Positions 50,896 to 60,437 of a DNA stretch of 64,000 nucleotides are shown one piece after another. How positions within the stretch are numbered: the first letter of the stretch is position 1; the number at the start of each line of letters is the position of its first letter. The stretch spans positions 3,596,001-3,660,000 of the forward strand of contig NZ_CP098812.1 in NCBI RefSeq assembly GCF_036825535.1. The letters run 5' to 3'. Below the pieces are notes generated by a model. It saw only the letters and a list, made by a program, of their open reading frames with translations, did no database searches and was not told the origin of the DNA. A program made the translations under genes and the position numbers. The stretch is from Parasalinivibrio latis. GTDB taxonomy: Bacteria; Pseudomonadota; Gammaproteobacteria; Enterobacterales; Vibrionaceae.

Positions 50896-51330
50896 CTAAA
50901 CTTGCAGCCAGAATGTCACGGGCCCGTCATTGACCAGCGAGACTTTCATATCAGCGGCAAAGCGGCCGGTTTCCGCTTTCATACCGCTGGCCCTGCAATA
51001 TTCGACAAAGGTTTCGTACAGACGTTCCGCTTCCGCCGGTGGCGCGCCGTTGAAGCTCGGGCGCATCCCCTTGTTGGTATCAGCCGCCAGGGTGAACTGG
51101 GAAACCACCAGCACATCACCACCGGCTTGCTGAACATTGAGGTTCATTTTCCCGGCTTCGTCTTCAAACACCCGGTAACCCAGCACTTTTTCATGAAGTC
51201 GGTGGGCTTTTTTCTCATCGTCACCCTTTTCCACGCCAAGCAGGACCAGAAGGCCCTTGCCAACACTGCCTGTGATTTCACCATCGACGGTGACATTTGC
51301 CTCACTGACCCGCTGGATCAATGCAATCAT
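50896..51330 (-). CDS. dtd: D-aminoacyl-tRNA deacylase
   Basis: Frees tRNA mischarged with D-amino acids or glycine. 144 aa. The two cross-subunit motifs are clear: SQFTLAAD and the Gly-Pro motif in NDGPVTF. The start overlaps the yihY stop by 4 bp. Confidence 0.97.
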   Translation of the reverse strand: MIALIQRVSEANVTVDGEITGSVGKGLLVLLGVEKGDDEKKAHRLHEKVLGYRVFEDEAGKMNLNVQQAGGDVLVVSQFTLAADTNKGMRPSFNGAPPAEAERLYETFVEYCRASGMKAETGRFAADMKVSLVNDGPVTFWLQV

Positions 51331-52289
51331 TTCTCGAGCTCCTTATCGTGCATCTGGGTGTTTTCATCATGTTGTACAGCTTGTGGAGCGTTTAGATCAT
51401 CATGACCCAAAAGCTCGGAAAGCTGATCATCCTGCCGGGCCTCGTCTTGAATTTCCCCCAGCGTCGCAGTCACTTCCGCCCCCAACAGCACAATGCACCA
51501 GCTGAAATAAACCCACACGAACAGAATCGGGATCACAGCCAGCGCGCCGTAAATCAGCTGGTACGACGGGAAGTGCGTCACGTACATGGCGAAGAGCTTT
51601 TTACTCAGCTCAAACAGCAGTGCAGCTGTCAGTGCCCCGGCCAGCGCATGACGCCAGCGCACCGGGCAGTTCGGCACCAGGGTATAGAGGCCATAAAACG
51701 CAAAGGTAGTCAGGATAAACGGCATCAGGCGGAGGAGCGAGCTCTGCATGCCAGTAATCATTTCGTTTTGCAGGATACTTAACGAGGTAACATACGAACT
51801 CATGGCCAGACTGGTACCTACCAGCACTGGGCCCAGTGTCAGTACCATCCAATACAGCGAGAAAGAAGTTACTGCCGGGCGTTTCTGTTTGCAGCGCCAG
51901 ATATAGTTAAGGCTCTGGTCAACGGCAGAAATCAGCATCAGGGCGACGACAAACAGAAAGAAAACGCCAATCGCTGTCATCTTGCCTGCATTGGCAACAA
52001 ACTGGTGCAGGTACTCCGACACCACCTCCCCGGCTGCCGGGACAAAGTTCTCAATCACAAACTTTTGCAGCTTCTCTCCCATTCCGGCAAAACCGGGGAA
52101 AGCGGAAAGCGCCGTCAGCAGGACAGTCACCAGCGGAACCAGAGAGAGCAGGGTCACATAAGCCATGTAACCCGCACTGACGGTAAGCCGGTCGTGACCA
52201 ATACGTTTTAGCAGATGCCGGGTAAAGGACGTGCACAAGTGCCATGCACGGGTAAGCTCTGTCTTGTTTCCGTTCACGGGATAAGCCAT
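51327..52289 (-). CDS. yihY: YihY/BrkB family inner-membrane protein
   Basis: 320 aa with six hydrophobic segments between about residues 40 and 280 and a charged C-terminus. The family (UPF0761) was once called RNase BN by error; the function is unknown. Family segments SAGYMAYVTLLSLVPL and FVWVYFSWCIVLLGAEV are present. Operon yihY-dtd. Confidence 0.92.
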   Translation of the reverse strand: MAYPVNGNKTELTRAWHLCTSFTRHLLKRIGHDRLTVSAGYMAYVTLLSLVPLVTVLLTALSAFPGFAGMGEKLQKFVIENFVPAAGEVVSEYLHQFVANAGKMTAIGVFFLFVVALMLISAVDQSLNYIWRCKQKRPAVTSFSLYWMVLTLGPVLVGTSLAMSSYVTSLSILQNEMITGMQSSLLRLMPFILTTFAFYGLYTLVPNCPVRWRHALAGALTAALLFELSKKLFAMYVTHFPSYQLIYGALAVIPILFVWVYFSWCIVLLGAEVTATLGEIQDEARQDDQLSELLGHDDLNAPQAVQHDENTQMHDKELEK

Positions 52290-52333
52290 AGTCAGTTTTT
52301 CAGAAACACTATGTTACTAAAAAGGAGCTTTGC

Positions 52334-52972
52334 ATGCGCTACTTACCCGTTGTCGGGCTGGTGCTCTTAACCCTCACCGGCTGCCAGTCAGCTTATTACA
52401 ACGCCATGGAAAAAGTGGGCATCCACAAGCGGGATATCATGGTTGACCGGGTGGAAGCAGCGGCGGAATCCCAGGAAGAGGCCCAGGAGCAATTCACCAG
52501 TGCCCTGGACAGCCTCAAAGCCCTCACCCATTTTGACGGCGGCGAGCTGGAAGAAATGTACAACGAGGTCAACAGCCAGTACGAAGCGAGCGAAGATGCG
52601 GTTGAAGATGTGCAGTCACGCATTTCCGCAGTGGAAGACGTTTCGGATGCCCTGTTTGCCGAGTGGGAAGACGAACTGTCACTTTACAAGAGTGCCACCC
52701 TTCGCCGCGACAGCGCCCAGAAGCTCAAAATAACCAAGGCGCACTACGAGTCCATGCTGCGGGCGATGAAGCGTGCTGAGGCCAAAATGGTGCCGGTACT
52801 GGATACCCTTCGCGATAACTCCCTGTACCTGAAGCATAACCTCAATGCAGCAGCCATTGGTTCACTGAAAGGGGAATTTGCCAGCCTGGAACGTGATATC
52901 CAACAGGCTATCCGCCAGATGGAGGCGGCTATCCATGAGTCCAACCGTTTCATTAAGACGTTGAAGTCTTAA
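52334..52972 (+). CDS. DUF2959 lipoprotein
   Basis: 212 aa. Signal peptide with lipobox LTGC (Cys near residue 17); Gln follows the Cys, so no Asp +2 retention signal and outer-membrane sorting is likely. The mature part is helical with heptad-like stretches (EDAVEDVQSRISAVEDVSD), a probable coiled coil. Function unknown. Good AAGGAG upstream; divergent from yihY across 44 bp. Confidence 0.85.
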   Translation: MRYLPVVGLVLLTLTGCQSAYYNAMEKVGIHKRDIMVDRVEAAAESQEEAQEQFTSALDSLKALTHFDGGELEEMYNEVNSQYEASEDAVEDVQSRISAVEDVSDALFAEWEDELSLYKSATLRRDSAQKLKITKAHYESMLRAMKRAEAKMVPVLDTLRDNSLYLKHNLNAAAIGSLKGEFASLERDIQQAIRQMEAAIHESNRFIKTLKS

Positions 52973-53081
52973 TTTTGCGACAGAGCTGTGAAAATCAGCC
53001 GTTTATAGTCGGGATGTGCGTTGACGGCAGCCGCAAGTTGCTGCCTGAACCCGATATCACCAAATAAACGGAGAACAACAA

Positions 53082-53333
53082 ATGGGTTTTATCAGCTGGA
53101 TTATTCTTGGTCTGATTGCAGGTATCCTGGCTAAATGGATTATGCCAGGCAAGGACGGTGGCGGTTTTATCATGACCGTTGTTTTAGGTATTGCCGGTGC
53201 CATTGTGGGTGGCTGGGTAGGCTCTCTGGTTGGCATAAGCACAACCGGCGGATTCTCAATCGGCGGTATTTTTATGGCGACCGTAGGTGCGTTGATTATC
53301 CTGTTCATCTACAACCGCTTTATCCGCAGCTGA
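53082..53333 (+). CDS. GlsB/YeaQ/YmgE family membrane protein
   Basis: 83 aa, three glycine-rich membrane segments (about 3-22, 29-51 and 58-79). The family is linked to envelope or general stress. Opening MGFISWIILGLIAGILAKWI is typical. Stands 109 bp after the DUF2959 gene. Confidence 0.9.
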   Translation: MGFISWIILGLIAGILAKWIMPGKDGGGFIMTVVLGIAGAIVGGWVGSLVGISTTGGFSIGGIFMATVGALIILFIYNRFIRS

Positions 53334-53381
53334 CCATTCAGCCTTACTGGCGATACCTGCCAGCAAGAACTCAGGGTAATA

Positions 53382-53411
53382 AAAAACGCCATCCGTCAGG
53401 ATGGCGTTTTT
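53382..53411. terminator. Bidirectional terminator between the GlsB-like gene and typA
   Basis: AAAAACGCCATCC / GGATGGCGTTTTT with a 4-nt loop; serves both converging genes. Confidence 0.93.
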
Positions 53412-53432
53412 GTATCTGGCTGGAAGACCGGA

Positions 53433-55259
53433 TTACTTAGAGCGGCTTGCGCGCTTACGGTCGTTCTCAGTCAGCAGCTTCTTACGAAGACGGATGCTTT
53501 CTGGAGTTACTTCTACCAGTTCGTCATCGTCGATGAACTCCAGAGCCTGTTCCAGGGTGTAGTTCAGTGCAGGAGTCAGCACCTGAGCTTCGTCAGTACC
53601 AGATGCACGTACGTTGGTCAGCTGCTTACCTTTCAGGCAGTTAACAGTCAGGTCGTTGTTACGGTTATGGATACCAACGATCTGGCCTTCGTACACTTCG
53701 TCACCGTGCTTGGTGAACAGGCGTCCACGCTCTTGCAGGTTGAACAGTGCGTAAGTCAGTGCCTTACCGGTTGCGTTTGAGATAAGTACGCCGTTAACAC
53801 GCTGGCCGATTTCGCCGCCTTTGTGTGGACCGTAGTGATCAAATGTGTGGTACAGCAGGCCAGAACCAGAAGTCAGGGTCATGAATTCAGTCTGGAAGCC
53901 GATCAGGCCACGTGAAGGCATCATGAAGTCCATGCGCACACGGCCCTTGCCATCTGGAGACATGTCAGTCATCTCGCCCTTACGCAGGCCGATTTTCTCC
54001 ATCACACCGCCCTGGTGCTCTTCCTGAACGTCGATAGTTACCGTTTCAAACGGTTCCATCTTCTGACCATCTTCTTCTTTGATGATTACTTCAGGACGGG
54101 ATACTGCCAGTTCGAAGCCTTCACGACGCATGTTTTCGATCAGGATAGACAGGTGAAGCTCACCACGGCCTGATACGCGGAAACGGTCCGGGTCATCAGT
54201 TTCTTCAACGCGCAGCGCAACGTTGTGTACCAGTTCCTTCTGCAGGCGCTCAAGGATGTTACGTGAAGTCACGAACTTACCTTCTTTACCTGCGAACGGA
54301 GAGGTGTTTACCTGGAAGGTCATGGTAACAGTTGGTTCGTCAACGCTCAGTGCAGGCAGGGCCTCAACAGCGTTAACGTCACAAATGGTGTCAGAGATCT
54401 TCAGTTCACCCAGGCCAGTAATTGCAACGATGTCACCGGCATTTGCCAGATCAACGTCGTGACGCTCAAGGCCCATGTAGCCCAGCACGCTGCCAACTTT
54501 ACCGTTGCGGGTCTTGCCATCAGCACCGATCACAGTCACTTGCTGGTTTGGCTTAACGCTACCGCGGGTTACACGGCCAACACCGATAACACCTACGTAA
54601 GAGCTGTAGTCCAGCTGAGAGATCTGCATTTGCAGAGAACCGTCAGTATCAACGGCTGGTGGCGCTACGTTATCAACGATAGCCTGGAACAGTGGTTCCA
54701 TGTTCTCGCCGGTTTCGCCTTCTTCCAGCGTCGCCCAGCCGTTCAGTGCTGATGCGTAAACTACCTGGAAGTCCAGCTGGTCGTCAGTGGCACCCAGGTT
54801 GTCGAACAGGTCAAACACCTGATCCATAACCCAATCAGGACGTGCACCCGGACGGTCAATCTTGTTGATTACAACGATTGGCTTCAGACCGTGAGCGAAC
54901 GCTTTCTGAGTTACGAAGCGAGTCTGAGGCATTGGGCCGTCTACAGCGTCAACGATCAGCAGAACAGAGTCTACCATTGACATGATACGCTCTACTTCAC
55001 CACCGAAGTCGGCGTGTCCCGGGGTGTCAACGATGTTGATGCGGTAGTCGTTCCAGGTGATGGCAGTGTTCTTCGCCAGAATAGTAATACCGCGCTCTTT
55101 CTCGATGTCGTTCGAGTCCATCACGCGCTCTTCGTGCTCACCACGAGTTTCCAGCGTACCTGACTGCTGCAGGAGCTTGTCCACCAGGGTAGTTTTACCG
55201 TGGTCAACGTGCGCGATAATCGCGATATTTCTCAGTTTTTCAATCTGTGGATTAGACAT
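53433..55259 (-). CDS. typA: Ribosome-associated GTPase TypA/BipA
   Basis: 608 aa translational GTPase that helps 50S assembly at low temperature and in stress. G1 AHVDHGKTTLVD, G3 DTPGHADFGGEV and G4 NKIDRPGARP; then EF-G-like domains and the BipA-specific C-terminal domain. Transcribed away from glnA across a 487-bp gap, the usual typA-glnA divergence. Confidence 0.97.
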   Translation of the reverse strand: MSNPQIEKLRNIAIIAHVDHGKTTLVDKLLQQSGTLETRGEHEERVMDSNDIEKERGITILAKNTAITWNDYRINIVDTPGHADFGGEVERIMSMVDSVLLIVDAVDGPMPQTRFVTQKAFAHGLKPIVVINKIDRPGARPDWVMDQVFDLFDNLGATDDQLDFQVVYASALNGWATLEEGETGENMEPLFQAIVDNVAPPAVDTDGSLQMQISQLDYSSYVGVIGVGRVTRGSVKPNQQVTVIGADGKTRNGKVGSVLGYMGLERHDVDLANAGDIVAITGLGELKISDTICDVNAVEALPALSVDEPTVTMTFQVNTSPFAGKEGKFVTSRNILERLQKELVHNVALRVEETDDPDRFRVSGRGELHLSILIENMRREGFELAVSRPEVIIKEEDGQKMEPFETVTIDVQEEHQGGVMEKIGLRKGEMTDMSPDGKGRVRMDFMMPSRGLIGFQTEFMTLTSGSGLLYHTFDHYGPHKGGEIGQRVNGVLISNATGKALTYALFNLQERGRLFTKHGDEVYEGQIVGIHNRNNDLTVNCLKGKQLTNVRASGTDEAQVLTPALNYTLEQALEFIDDDELVEVTPESIRLRKKLLTENDRKRASRSK

Positions 55260-55513
55260 GAAGTTTATTCACTCACAGGGTGTAGCGTCATGATCTGCCG
55301 CCACCGGGTTTAGAATTGGTCGATAATGTAGCAGATTTCACAAATTTTCCCAGCGAAACCCGCATTTCTGACGAGAATATTGAGGAAAAAAATCAACTAT
55401 TACACGCTAACCTTGTGAGCGGCTTCAATTATTACCCCATTGACTTATTTTGCTGCGCATCGCCAAATGAGATTGCGTTATTTTGGGGCACTCAGATCAG
55501 GAAAGGACCTTGA

Positions 55514-55529
55514 TGCACCAAATTGGAGC
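55514..55529 (+). promoter_or_regulatory. NtrC-binding site 1 upstream of glnA
   Basis: TGCACCA-AATTGGAGC, close to the NtrC consensus TGCACC-N5-GGTGCA, centred about 119 bp before the predicted glnA start. The remaining part of the 55260-55746 gap shows no gene. Confidence 0.75.
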
Positions 55530-55534
55530 CTTGA

Positions 55535-55551
55535 TGCACCAAATAAGTGCA
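55535..55551 (+). promoter_or_regulatory. NtrC-binding site 2 upstream of glnA
   Basis: TGCACCAAATAAGTGCA, centred about 21 bp after site 1, that is two DNA turns, so dimers would lie on the same face as needed for enhancer oligomers. Confidence 0.8.
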
Positions 55552-55614
55552 TAAGTTTGTCATCCCAAAACGCATTTCAGCTTTGAGCCCTTTAAATACA
55601 TGAGGTTATGTTTT

Positions 55615-55630
55615 TGGCACACTTTTGGCA
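55615..55630 (+). promoter_or_regulatory. sigma54 promoter of glnA
   Basis: TGGCAC-ACTTTTG-GCA has GG (-24) and GC (-12) at the same spacing as E. coli glnAp2 (TGGCAC-AGATTTC-GCT). About 120 bp before the ATG. Confidence 0.85.
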
Positions 55631-55746
55631 TTTGTATAGCCAGGTAGAAAAGACGCCACATTATTAGCGTTACCTCAAAACTTTCTGGCGCAGCCATTTG
55701 AATCTGTGTTGCTTCGCCAAATACTTTGACACCGGAGGTTAGTTAC

Positions 55747-57156
55747 ATGTCAGTAGAAAACGTTCTGTCGCTGATTCAGGAGCACGAAGTTAAGTTCGTA
55801 GACCTGCGTTTTACCGATACCAAAGGTAAAGAGCAGCATATCTCAATTCCTGCCCATCAGGTTGACGCTGATTTCTTCGAAGACGGCAAAATGTTCGACG
55901 GTTCTTCTGTAGCCGGCTGGAAAGGCATTAATGAGTCAGACATGGTGATGATGCCGGATGCATCAAGTGCCGTACTGGACCCGTTCACTGAAGAAACTAC
56001 CCTGAACATTCGCTGTGACATCCTTGAGCCAGCAACCATGCAGGGCTATGACCGTGACCCACGCTCAATCGCCAAACGCGCAGAAGATTACATGCGCTCT
56101 ACCGGTGTTGCTGACACTGTACTGATTGGTCCTGAGCCAGAGTTCTTCCTGTTTGACGACGTGAAGTTCGCAACTGACATGTCCGGCTCTTTCTTCAAGA
56201 TTGATGATGTTGAAGCAGCATGGAACACCGGCAGTGACTTTGACGGCGGTAACAAAGGTCACCGTCCAGGCGTTAAAGGCGGTTACTTCCCGGTAGCACC
56301 TGTTGACTCTTCACAGGACATCCGCAGTGCCATGTGTCTGGTGATGGAAGAAATGGGCCTGGTTGTTGAAGCCCACCACCACGAAGTGGCAACTGCCGGT
56401 CAGAACGAAATCGCGACCCGATTCAACACCCTGACTACCAAAGCGGACGAAATCCAGATCTATAAGTATGTCGTTCACAACGTTGCTCACGCGTTTGGCA
56501 AGACCGCGACCTTCATGCCTAAGCCACTGGTAGGTGACAACGGCTCTGGTATGCACGTTCACCAGTCTCTGGCAAAAGACGGCGTTAACCTGTTTGCCGG
56601 TGACAAGTACGGCGGCCTGTCTGAAACTGCCCTTTACTACATCGGCGGTATCATCAAGCACGCTCGCGCCATCAACGCATTTGCTAACCCGGCGACCAAC
56701 TCTTACAAGCGTCTGGTTCCTGGCTTTGAAGCACCTGTTATGCTGGCATACTCTGCACGTAACCGCTCTGCGTCTATCCGTATCCCAGTGGTACCAAGCC
56801 CGAAAGCACGCCGTATCGAAGTACGTTTTGGTGACCCAGCAGCGAACCCTTACCTGTGCTTCGCATCCATGCTGATGGCTGGCCTGGACGGTATCAAGAA
56901 CAAGATCCACCCTGGCGATGCAATGGACAAAGACCTGTATGACCTGCCGGCAGAAGAAGCAGCGGAAATCCCAACTGTTGCAGAATCTCTCAAGCAGGCA
57001 CTGGACTGCCTGAGCGAAGACCGTGAGTTCCTGACTGCAGGTGGCGTATTCTCTGATGACTTCATCGATTCATACATCGCCCTGAAGTCTCAGGATGTTG
57101 AGCGCATCCAGATGACCACTCACCCACTGGAGTTTGAACTGTACTACTCAGTTTAA
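55747..57156 (+). CDS. glnA: Glutamine synthetase (type I)
   Basis: Makes glutamine from glutamate, ammonia and ATP; dodecamer. 469 aa. MFDGSSVAGWKG, the ammonia/ATP segments NGSGMHVHQS and KRLVPGFEAPV are present, and the adenylylation Tyr398 (DLYDLP) is kept, so GlnE control is expected. The start is ATG at 55747 behind GGAGGT; the frame opens with TTG seven codons earlier. Confidence 0.98.
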   Translation: MSVENVLSLIQEHEVKFVDLRFTDTKGKEQHISIPAHQVDADFFEDGKMFDGSSVAGWKGINESDMVMMPDASSAVLDPFTEETTLNIRCDILEPATMQGYDRDPRSIAKRAEDYMRSTGVADTVLIGPEPEFFLFDDVKFATDMSGSFFKIDDVEAAWNTGSDFDGGNKGHRPGVKGGYFPVAPVDSSQDIRSAMCLVMEEMGLVVEAHHHEVATAGQNEIATRFNTLTTKADEIQIYKYVVHNVAHAFGKTATFMPKPLVGDNGSGMHVHQSLAKDGVNLFAGDKYGGLSETALYYIGGIIKHARAINAFANPATNSYKRLVPGFEAPVMLAYSARNRSASIRIPVVPSPKARRIEVRFGDPAANPYLCFASMLMAGLDGIKNKIHPGDAMDKDLYDLPAEEAAEIPTVAESLKQALDCLSEDREFLTAGGVFSDDFIDSYIALKSQDVERIQMTTHPLEFELYYSV

Positions 57157-57190
57157 TCAACCGGTTGCGATTCCCATCGCATATCAAAGA

Positions 57191-57215
57191 GCCCACCATT
57201 CCGGTGGGCTTTTTT
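57191..57215 (+). terminator. glnA terminator
   Basis: GCCCACC / GGTGGGC stem followed by six T, 35 bp after the glnA stop. It separates glnA from the downstream genes. Confidence 0.9.
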
Positions 57216-57219
57216 GTGC

Positions 57220-57247
57220 TTGCTGAGCCGATTGGCCGACATAGAAT
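57220..57247 (+). promoter_or_regulatory. Promoter of the DUF4124 gene
   Basis: -35 TTGCTG, 16-bp spacer, -10 TAGAAT, right after the glnA terminator; predicted start about 30 nt before the ATG. Confidence 0.6.
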
Positions 57248-57285
57248 GAAGCCATACCTTCAAGCGCTCACGAGCAAGGACAGTC

Positions 57286-57849
57286 ATGATATCCCGTACC
57301 TCGAGGGCACAGCGCGCTTCCCTGATTGCCTTCATTTCAGTAACCATCATTGCCCTGACACCGGTACACGCCATTACGGTCTATACCTGGAAAGACAGCA
57401 AAGGTGTTACACACTACAGCGACACCCCTCCGGAAAAAGGGCGCAGTGATAAATTGCACTATAACAGTGCAGGCGCAGCGCCTGTCAGTTCACACCGTCC
57501 CCCAGCCAAAGAGATACAAACAGGGATTTCCGCCCGCCTTAACAAGGACGAAGCCCCAAAAGCATCATCCGTTATTCTCGCAACCCCCAGCGACCAGGAA
57601 ACCCTGCGCAGCAACAGCGGTGATATCTCCCTCAGTGTCTCCCTGGATGCCCCCTTGGGTAAAAACCAGGCTCTCCAGGTCTACCTCAACAACCGCCCTT
57701 CAGGCCCACGCTCTACGTCTCTCCAATGGCAACTTACCAATGTTGATCGCGGTAAACACAGTATCCGGGTAGCACTTCTGGAGAACGGCAAGGAAATTGC
57801 ATCGACACCTTCAGTGACTGTGTACCTGCACCGAGCCAGGGTGAAATAG
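57286..57849 (+). CDS. DUF4124 domain periplasmic protein
   Basis: 187 aa. Signal peptide (about 1-29, ending PVHA), then the DUF4124 motif ITVYTWKDSKGVTHYSDTPP, and a C-terminal beta-sandwich-like part (about 110-185). The function is unknown. It lies between glnA and ntrB with its own promoter and an AAGGA ribosome site, a place also seen in other Vibrionaceae as far as I recall. Confidence 0.82.
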   Translation: MISRTSRAQRASLIAFISVTIIALTPVHAITVYTWKDSKGVTHYSDTPPEKGRSDKLHYNSAGAAPVSSHRPPAKEIQTGISARLNKDEAPKASSVILATPSDQETLRSNSGDISLSVSLDAPLGKNQALQVYLNNRPSGPRSTSLQWQLTNVDRGKHSIRVALLENGKEIASTPSVTVYLHRARVK

Positions 57850-57932
57850 CCCAGTGAATGCCGGGCTTGCGAGCCCGTCACAGGACGGAACAGATCTCCG
57901 TGCATCATCCGGGGGAGTCAGAGTACACTTAA

Positions 57933-57949
57933 TGCACCATATTAGTGCA
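57933..57949 (+). promoter_or_regulatory. NtrC-binding site before ntrB
   Basis: TGCACCATATTAGTGCA, a good palindromic NtrC site ending 13 bp before the ntrB ATG. In E. coli a site at this place lets NtrC-P repress ntrBC transcription. Confidence 0.75.
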
Positions 57950-57962
57950 ACAAGGATGAGCA

Positions 57963-59015
57963 ATGACGGCTATGGAAAATAAAGCGCTGCTCGACAACCT
58001 GATTACAGCTGTCCTGGTGTTAGACGGCGAACTCAAAGTCCGTTACGGCAACCCCGCTGCCGAGCAATTGCTGTGTGTGGGGCTTCGCCGGTTGTCCGAT
58101 GAGCCGCTGACCCAAAGTATCCAGCACAGCTCTATCGACCTCAATATGGTCCAGGAAACCCTTACCCACGGACAGAGCCTTAACGACAGTGACGTTACCC
58201 TGGTCATCGATGGCCAGCAGCGCAAGGTTGAGCTCAGTGCCAGCCCGATCCGCTGGGAAGGCCAGACCATGATGCTGTTGGAGCTCAAGCCCATCGGCCA
58301 ACAGCAGCGGATCAGCCAGGAGCTCAGCCAGTATGCCCAGCAGCAAGCTGCCAAGGAACTGGTTCGCGGGCTTGCCCACGAAATCAAAAACCCGCTCGGT
58401 GGGCTGCGTGGCGCTGCACAATTGCTGGAAAAGATGCTGCCGGACCCGTCGCTGACCGAATATACCCAGATCATCATTGAGCAGGCAGACCGGCTGCGCA
58501 ACCTGGTTGACCGCTTGCTGGGCCCGCAACGGCCGGGGAAAAAGGCACCGGGAAACATCCATGTAGTGCTGGAGAAAGTACGCCAGTTGGTAGCACTCGA
58601 CAGCCCCGGCAACATTGAAATCTGCCGCGATTACGACCCAAGCCTGCCGGAGTTTGATATTGATGCCGACCAGCTTGAGCAGGCCCTTCTGAACATTGTC
58701 TCCAACGCAGCGCAGATCCTCCAGCCACAGGGAGGGGGCGAAATACTGTTGCGTACCCGCACCTCGCACCAGGCCATTATCCATGGCCAGCGTTTTCGCC
58801 TGGCTGCGCGAATCGACATCATCGACAACGGGCCGGGGATCCCGACGGAGTTGCAGGACACGCTCTTCTACCCCATGGTGACCGGGCGGGAAGGAGGCAC
58901 CGGGCTCGGGCTGTCCATTTCACGTAACCTCATCGACCAGCATCAGGGAAAAATCGAAGTTAACAGTTGGCCGGGACACACTGAATTCACCATATTTCTT
59001 CCAATTAAAAAATAA
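57963..59015 (+). CDS. glnL: Nitrogen regulation sensor kinase NtrB
   Basis: Cytosolic two-component kinase/phosphatase that reads PII and phosphorylates NtrC. 350 aa: PAS domain (about 10-110), H-box with His139 (LAHEIKNP), N-box NIVSNAAQ, and ATP G-boxes IDNGPGIP and GGTGLGLSI. Start ATG with AAGGATG upstream. ntrC follows after 12 bp. Confidence 0.97.
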   Translation: MTAMENKALLDNLITAVLVLDGELKVRYGNPAAEQLLCVGLRRLSDEPLTQSIQHSSIDLNMVQETLTHGQSLNDSDVTLVIDGQQRKVELSASPIRWEGQTMMLLELKPIGQQQRISQELSQYAQQQAAKELVRGLAHEIKNPLGGLRGAAQLLEKMLPDPSLTEYTQIIIEQADRLRNLVDRLLGPQRPGKKAPGNIHVVLEKVRQLVALDSPGNIEICRDYDPSLPEFDIDADQLEQALLNIVSNAAQILQPQGGGEILLRTRTSHQAIIHGQRFRLAARIDIIDNGPGIPTELQDTLFYPMVTGREGGTGLGLSISRNLIDQHQGKIEVNSWPGHTEFTIFLPIKK

Positions 59016-59027
59016 CAGGGGAACGTC

Positions 59028-60437
59028 ATGAGCAAAGGGGCAATCTGGGTCGTCGACGACGACAGTTCAATCCGCTGGGTTCTGGAAAAAACCCTCAGCG
59101 CCGCCGGCATGCGCTGTGAAACCTTTGCTGACGCTGACAGCGTAATGCAGCAGCTTGACCGGGAAGTCCCTGATGTCATCCTGTCTGATATCCGAATGCC
59201 CGGTACATCCGGCCTCGAACTGCTTCGGGTGCTGCAAAGTGACTTCCCCACCCTGCCAGTCATCATCATGACAGCGCACTCCGACCTGGATGCCGCAGTT
59301 AACGCCTACCAGGAAGGGGCATTCGAGTACCTGCCAAAACCCTTTGATATCGACGAAGCCGTTACCCTGGTAGAAAGGGCCCTGGCCCACAGCCAGGAAC
59401 AGAAACGCAACCGGAGCGGGAAAACCGAACAGGTTGATACCCCGGAGATCATCGGGGAGGCCCCGGCCATGCAGGAGGTGTTCCGCGCTATCGGCCGCCT
59501 GTCACGCTCTTCCATTTCGGTTCTGATCAACGGTCAGTCCGGTACCGGTAAAGAACTGGTTGCCCATGCCCTGCACCGTCACAGCCCAAGGGCACAGAGT
59601 GCCTTTATCGCCCTTAATATGGCCGCCATCCCCAAAGACCTGATTGAGTCAGAGCTGTTTGGCCATGAAAAAGGGGCATTTACCGGGGCCAACCAAATCC
59701 GACAAGGCCGGTTTGAACAGGCCAACGGCGGCACCCTGTTCCTTGATGAGATTGGCGATATGCCGCTGGATGTGCAGACTCGCCTGCTGCGGGTGCTCGC
59801 TGACGGACAGTTTTACCGGGTGGGAGGACACTCCCCGGTGAATGTTGATGTGCGCATTATCGCTGCAACCCACCAGGATCTGGAAAAGCGGGTCCAGGAA
59901 GGTGATTTCCGGGAAGACCTCTACCACCGCCTCAACGTCATCCGGGTACACATCCCGGCCTTGCGTGAACGCAGGGAGGACATACCGAAACTTGCCCAGC
60001 ATTTCCTGTTGCGGGCAGCCAAGGAGTTGGGGGTTGAAGTGAAAACCCTGAGCAAAGAAACCGTCGACGAGCTCATTCACTTTGAATGGCCGGGTAATGT
60101 GCGCCAGCTTGAGAATACCTGCCGCTGGCTGACCGTTATGGCCAGTGGCAAGGAAGTCCTCCCGGAAGACTTGCCGCCTGAGCTCAGCCGCCCGGCCACT
60201 GTCACGCCGTCCGAAGAACTTGCAGGGTGGCAGCAAAGCCTCTCAGGGTGGGCACACGACGCACTCCGTGAAGGCAAGGACAACCTGCTCAGGGATGCCC
60301 TGCCCGAGTTTGAACGAATCCTGCTGCAGGAGGCGCTGCAGTTTACCCGAGGCCACAAACAGGAAGCGGCAAAGCTCCTTGGCTGGGGACGAAACACACT
60401 CACTCGTAAACTCAAAGAGTTACAGATCGACGATTAA
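59028..60437 (+). CDS. glnG: Nitrogen regulation response regulator NtrC
   Basis: sigma54 activator. 469 aa: receiver with phospho-acceptor Asp54 and Lys104; AAA+ domain with Walker A GQSGTGKE (169-176), the sigma54 loop GAFTGA (216-221) and Walker B LFLDE (237-241); Fis-type HTH at the end (LLGWGRNTLTRKLKEL). Acts on the three NtrC sites seen in this window. Confidence 0.98.
   Translation: MSKGAIWVVDDDSSIRWVLEKTLSAAGMRCETFADADSVMQQLDREVPDVILSDIRMPGTSGLELLRVLQSDFPTLPVIIMTAHSDLDAAVNAYQEGAFEYLPKPFDIDEAVTLVERALAHSQEQKRNRSGKTEQVDTPEIIGEAPAMQEVFRAIGRLSRSSISVLINGQSGTGKELVAHALHRHSPRAQSAFIALNMAAIPKDLIESELFGHEKGAFTGANQIRQGRFEQANGGTLFLDEIGDMPLDVQTRLLRVLADGQFYRVGGHSPVNVDVRIIAATHQDLEKRVQEGDFREDLYHRLNVIRVHIPALRERREDIPKLAQHFLLRAAKELGVEVKTLSKETVDELIHFEWPGNVRQLENTCRWLTVMASGKEVLPEDLPPELSRPATVTPSEELAGWQQSLSGWAHDALREGKDNLLRDALPEFERILLQEALQFTRGHKQEAAKLLGWGRNTLTRKLKELQIDD

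Noticed and set aside
55316..55513. 65-codon open frame between typA and glnA
   Set aside because: No Shine-Dalgarno sequence, no family resemblance, and it lies in the regulatory gap next to the NtrC sites.
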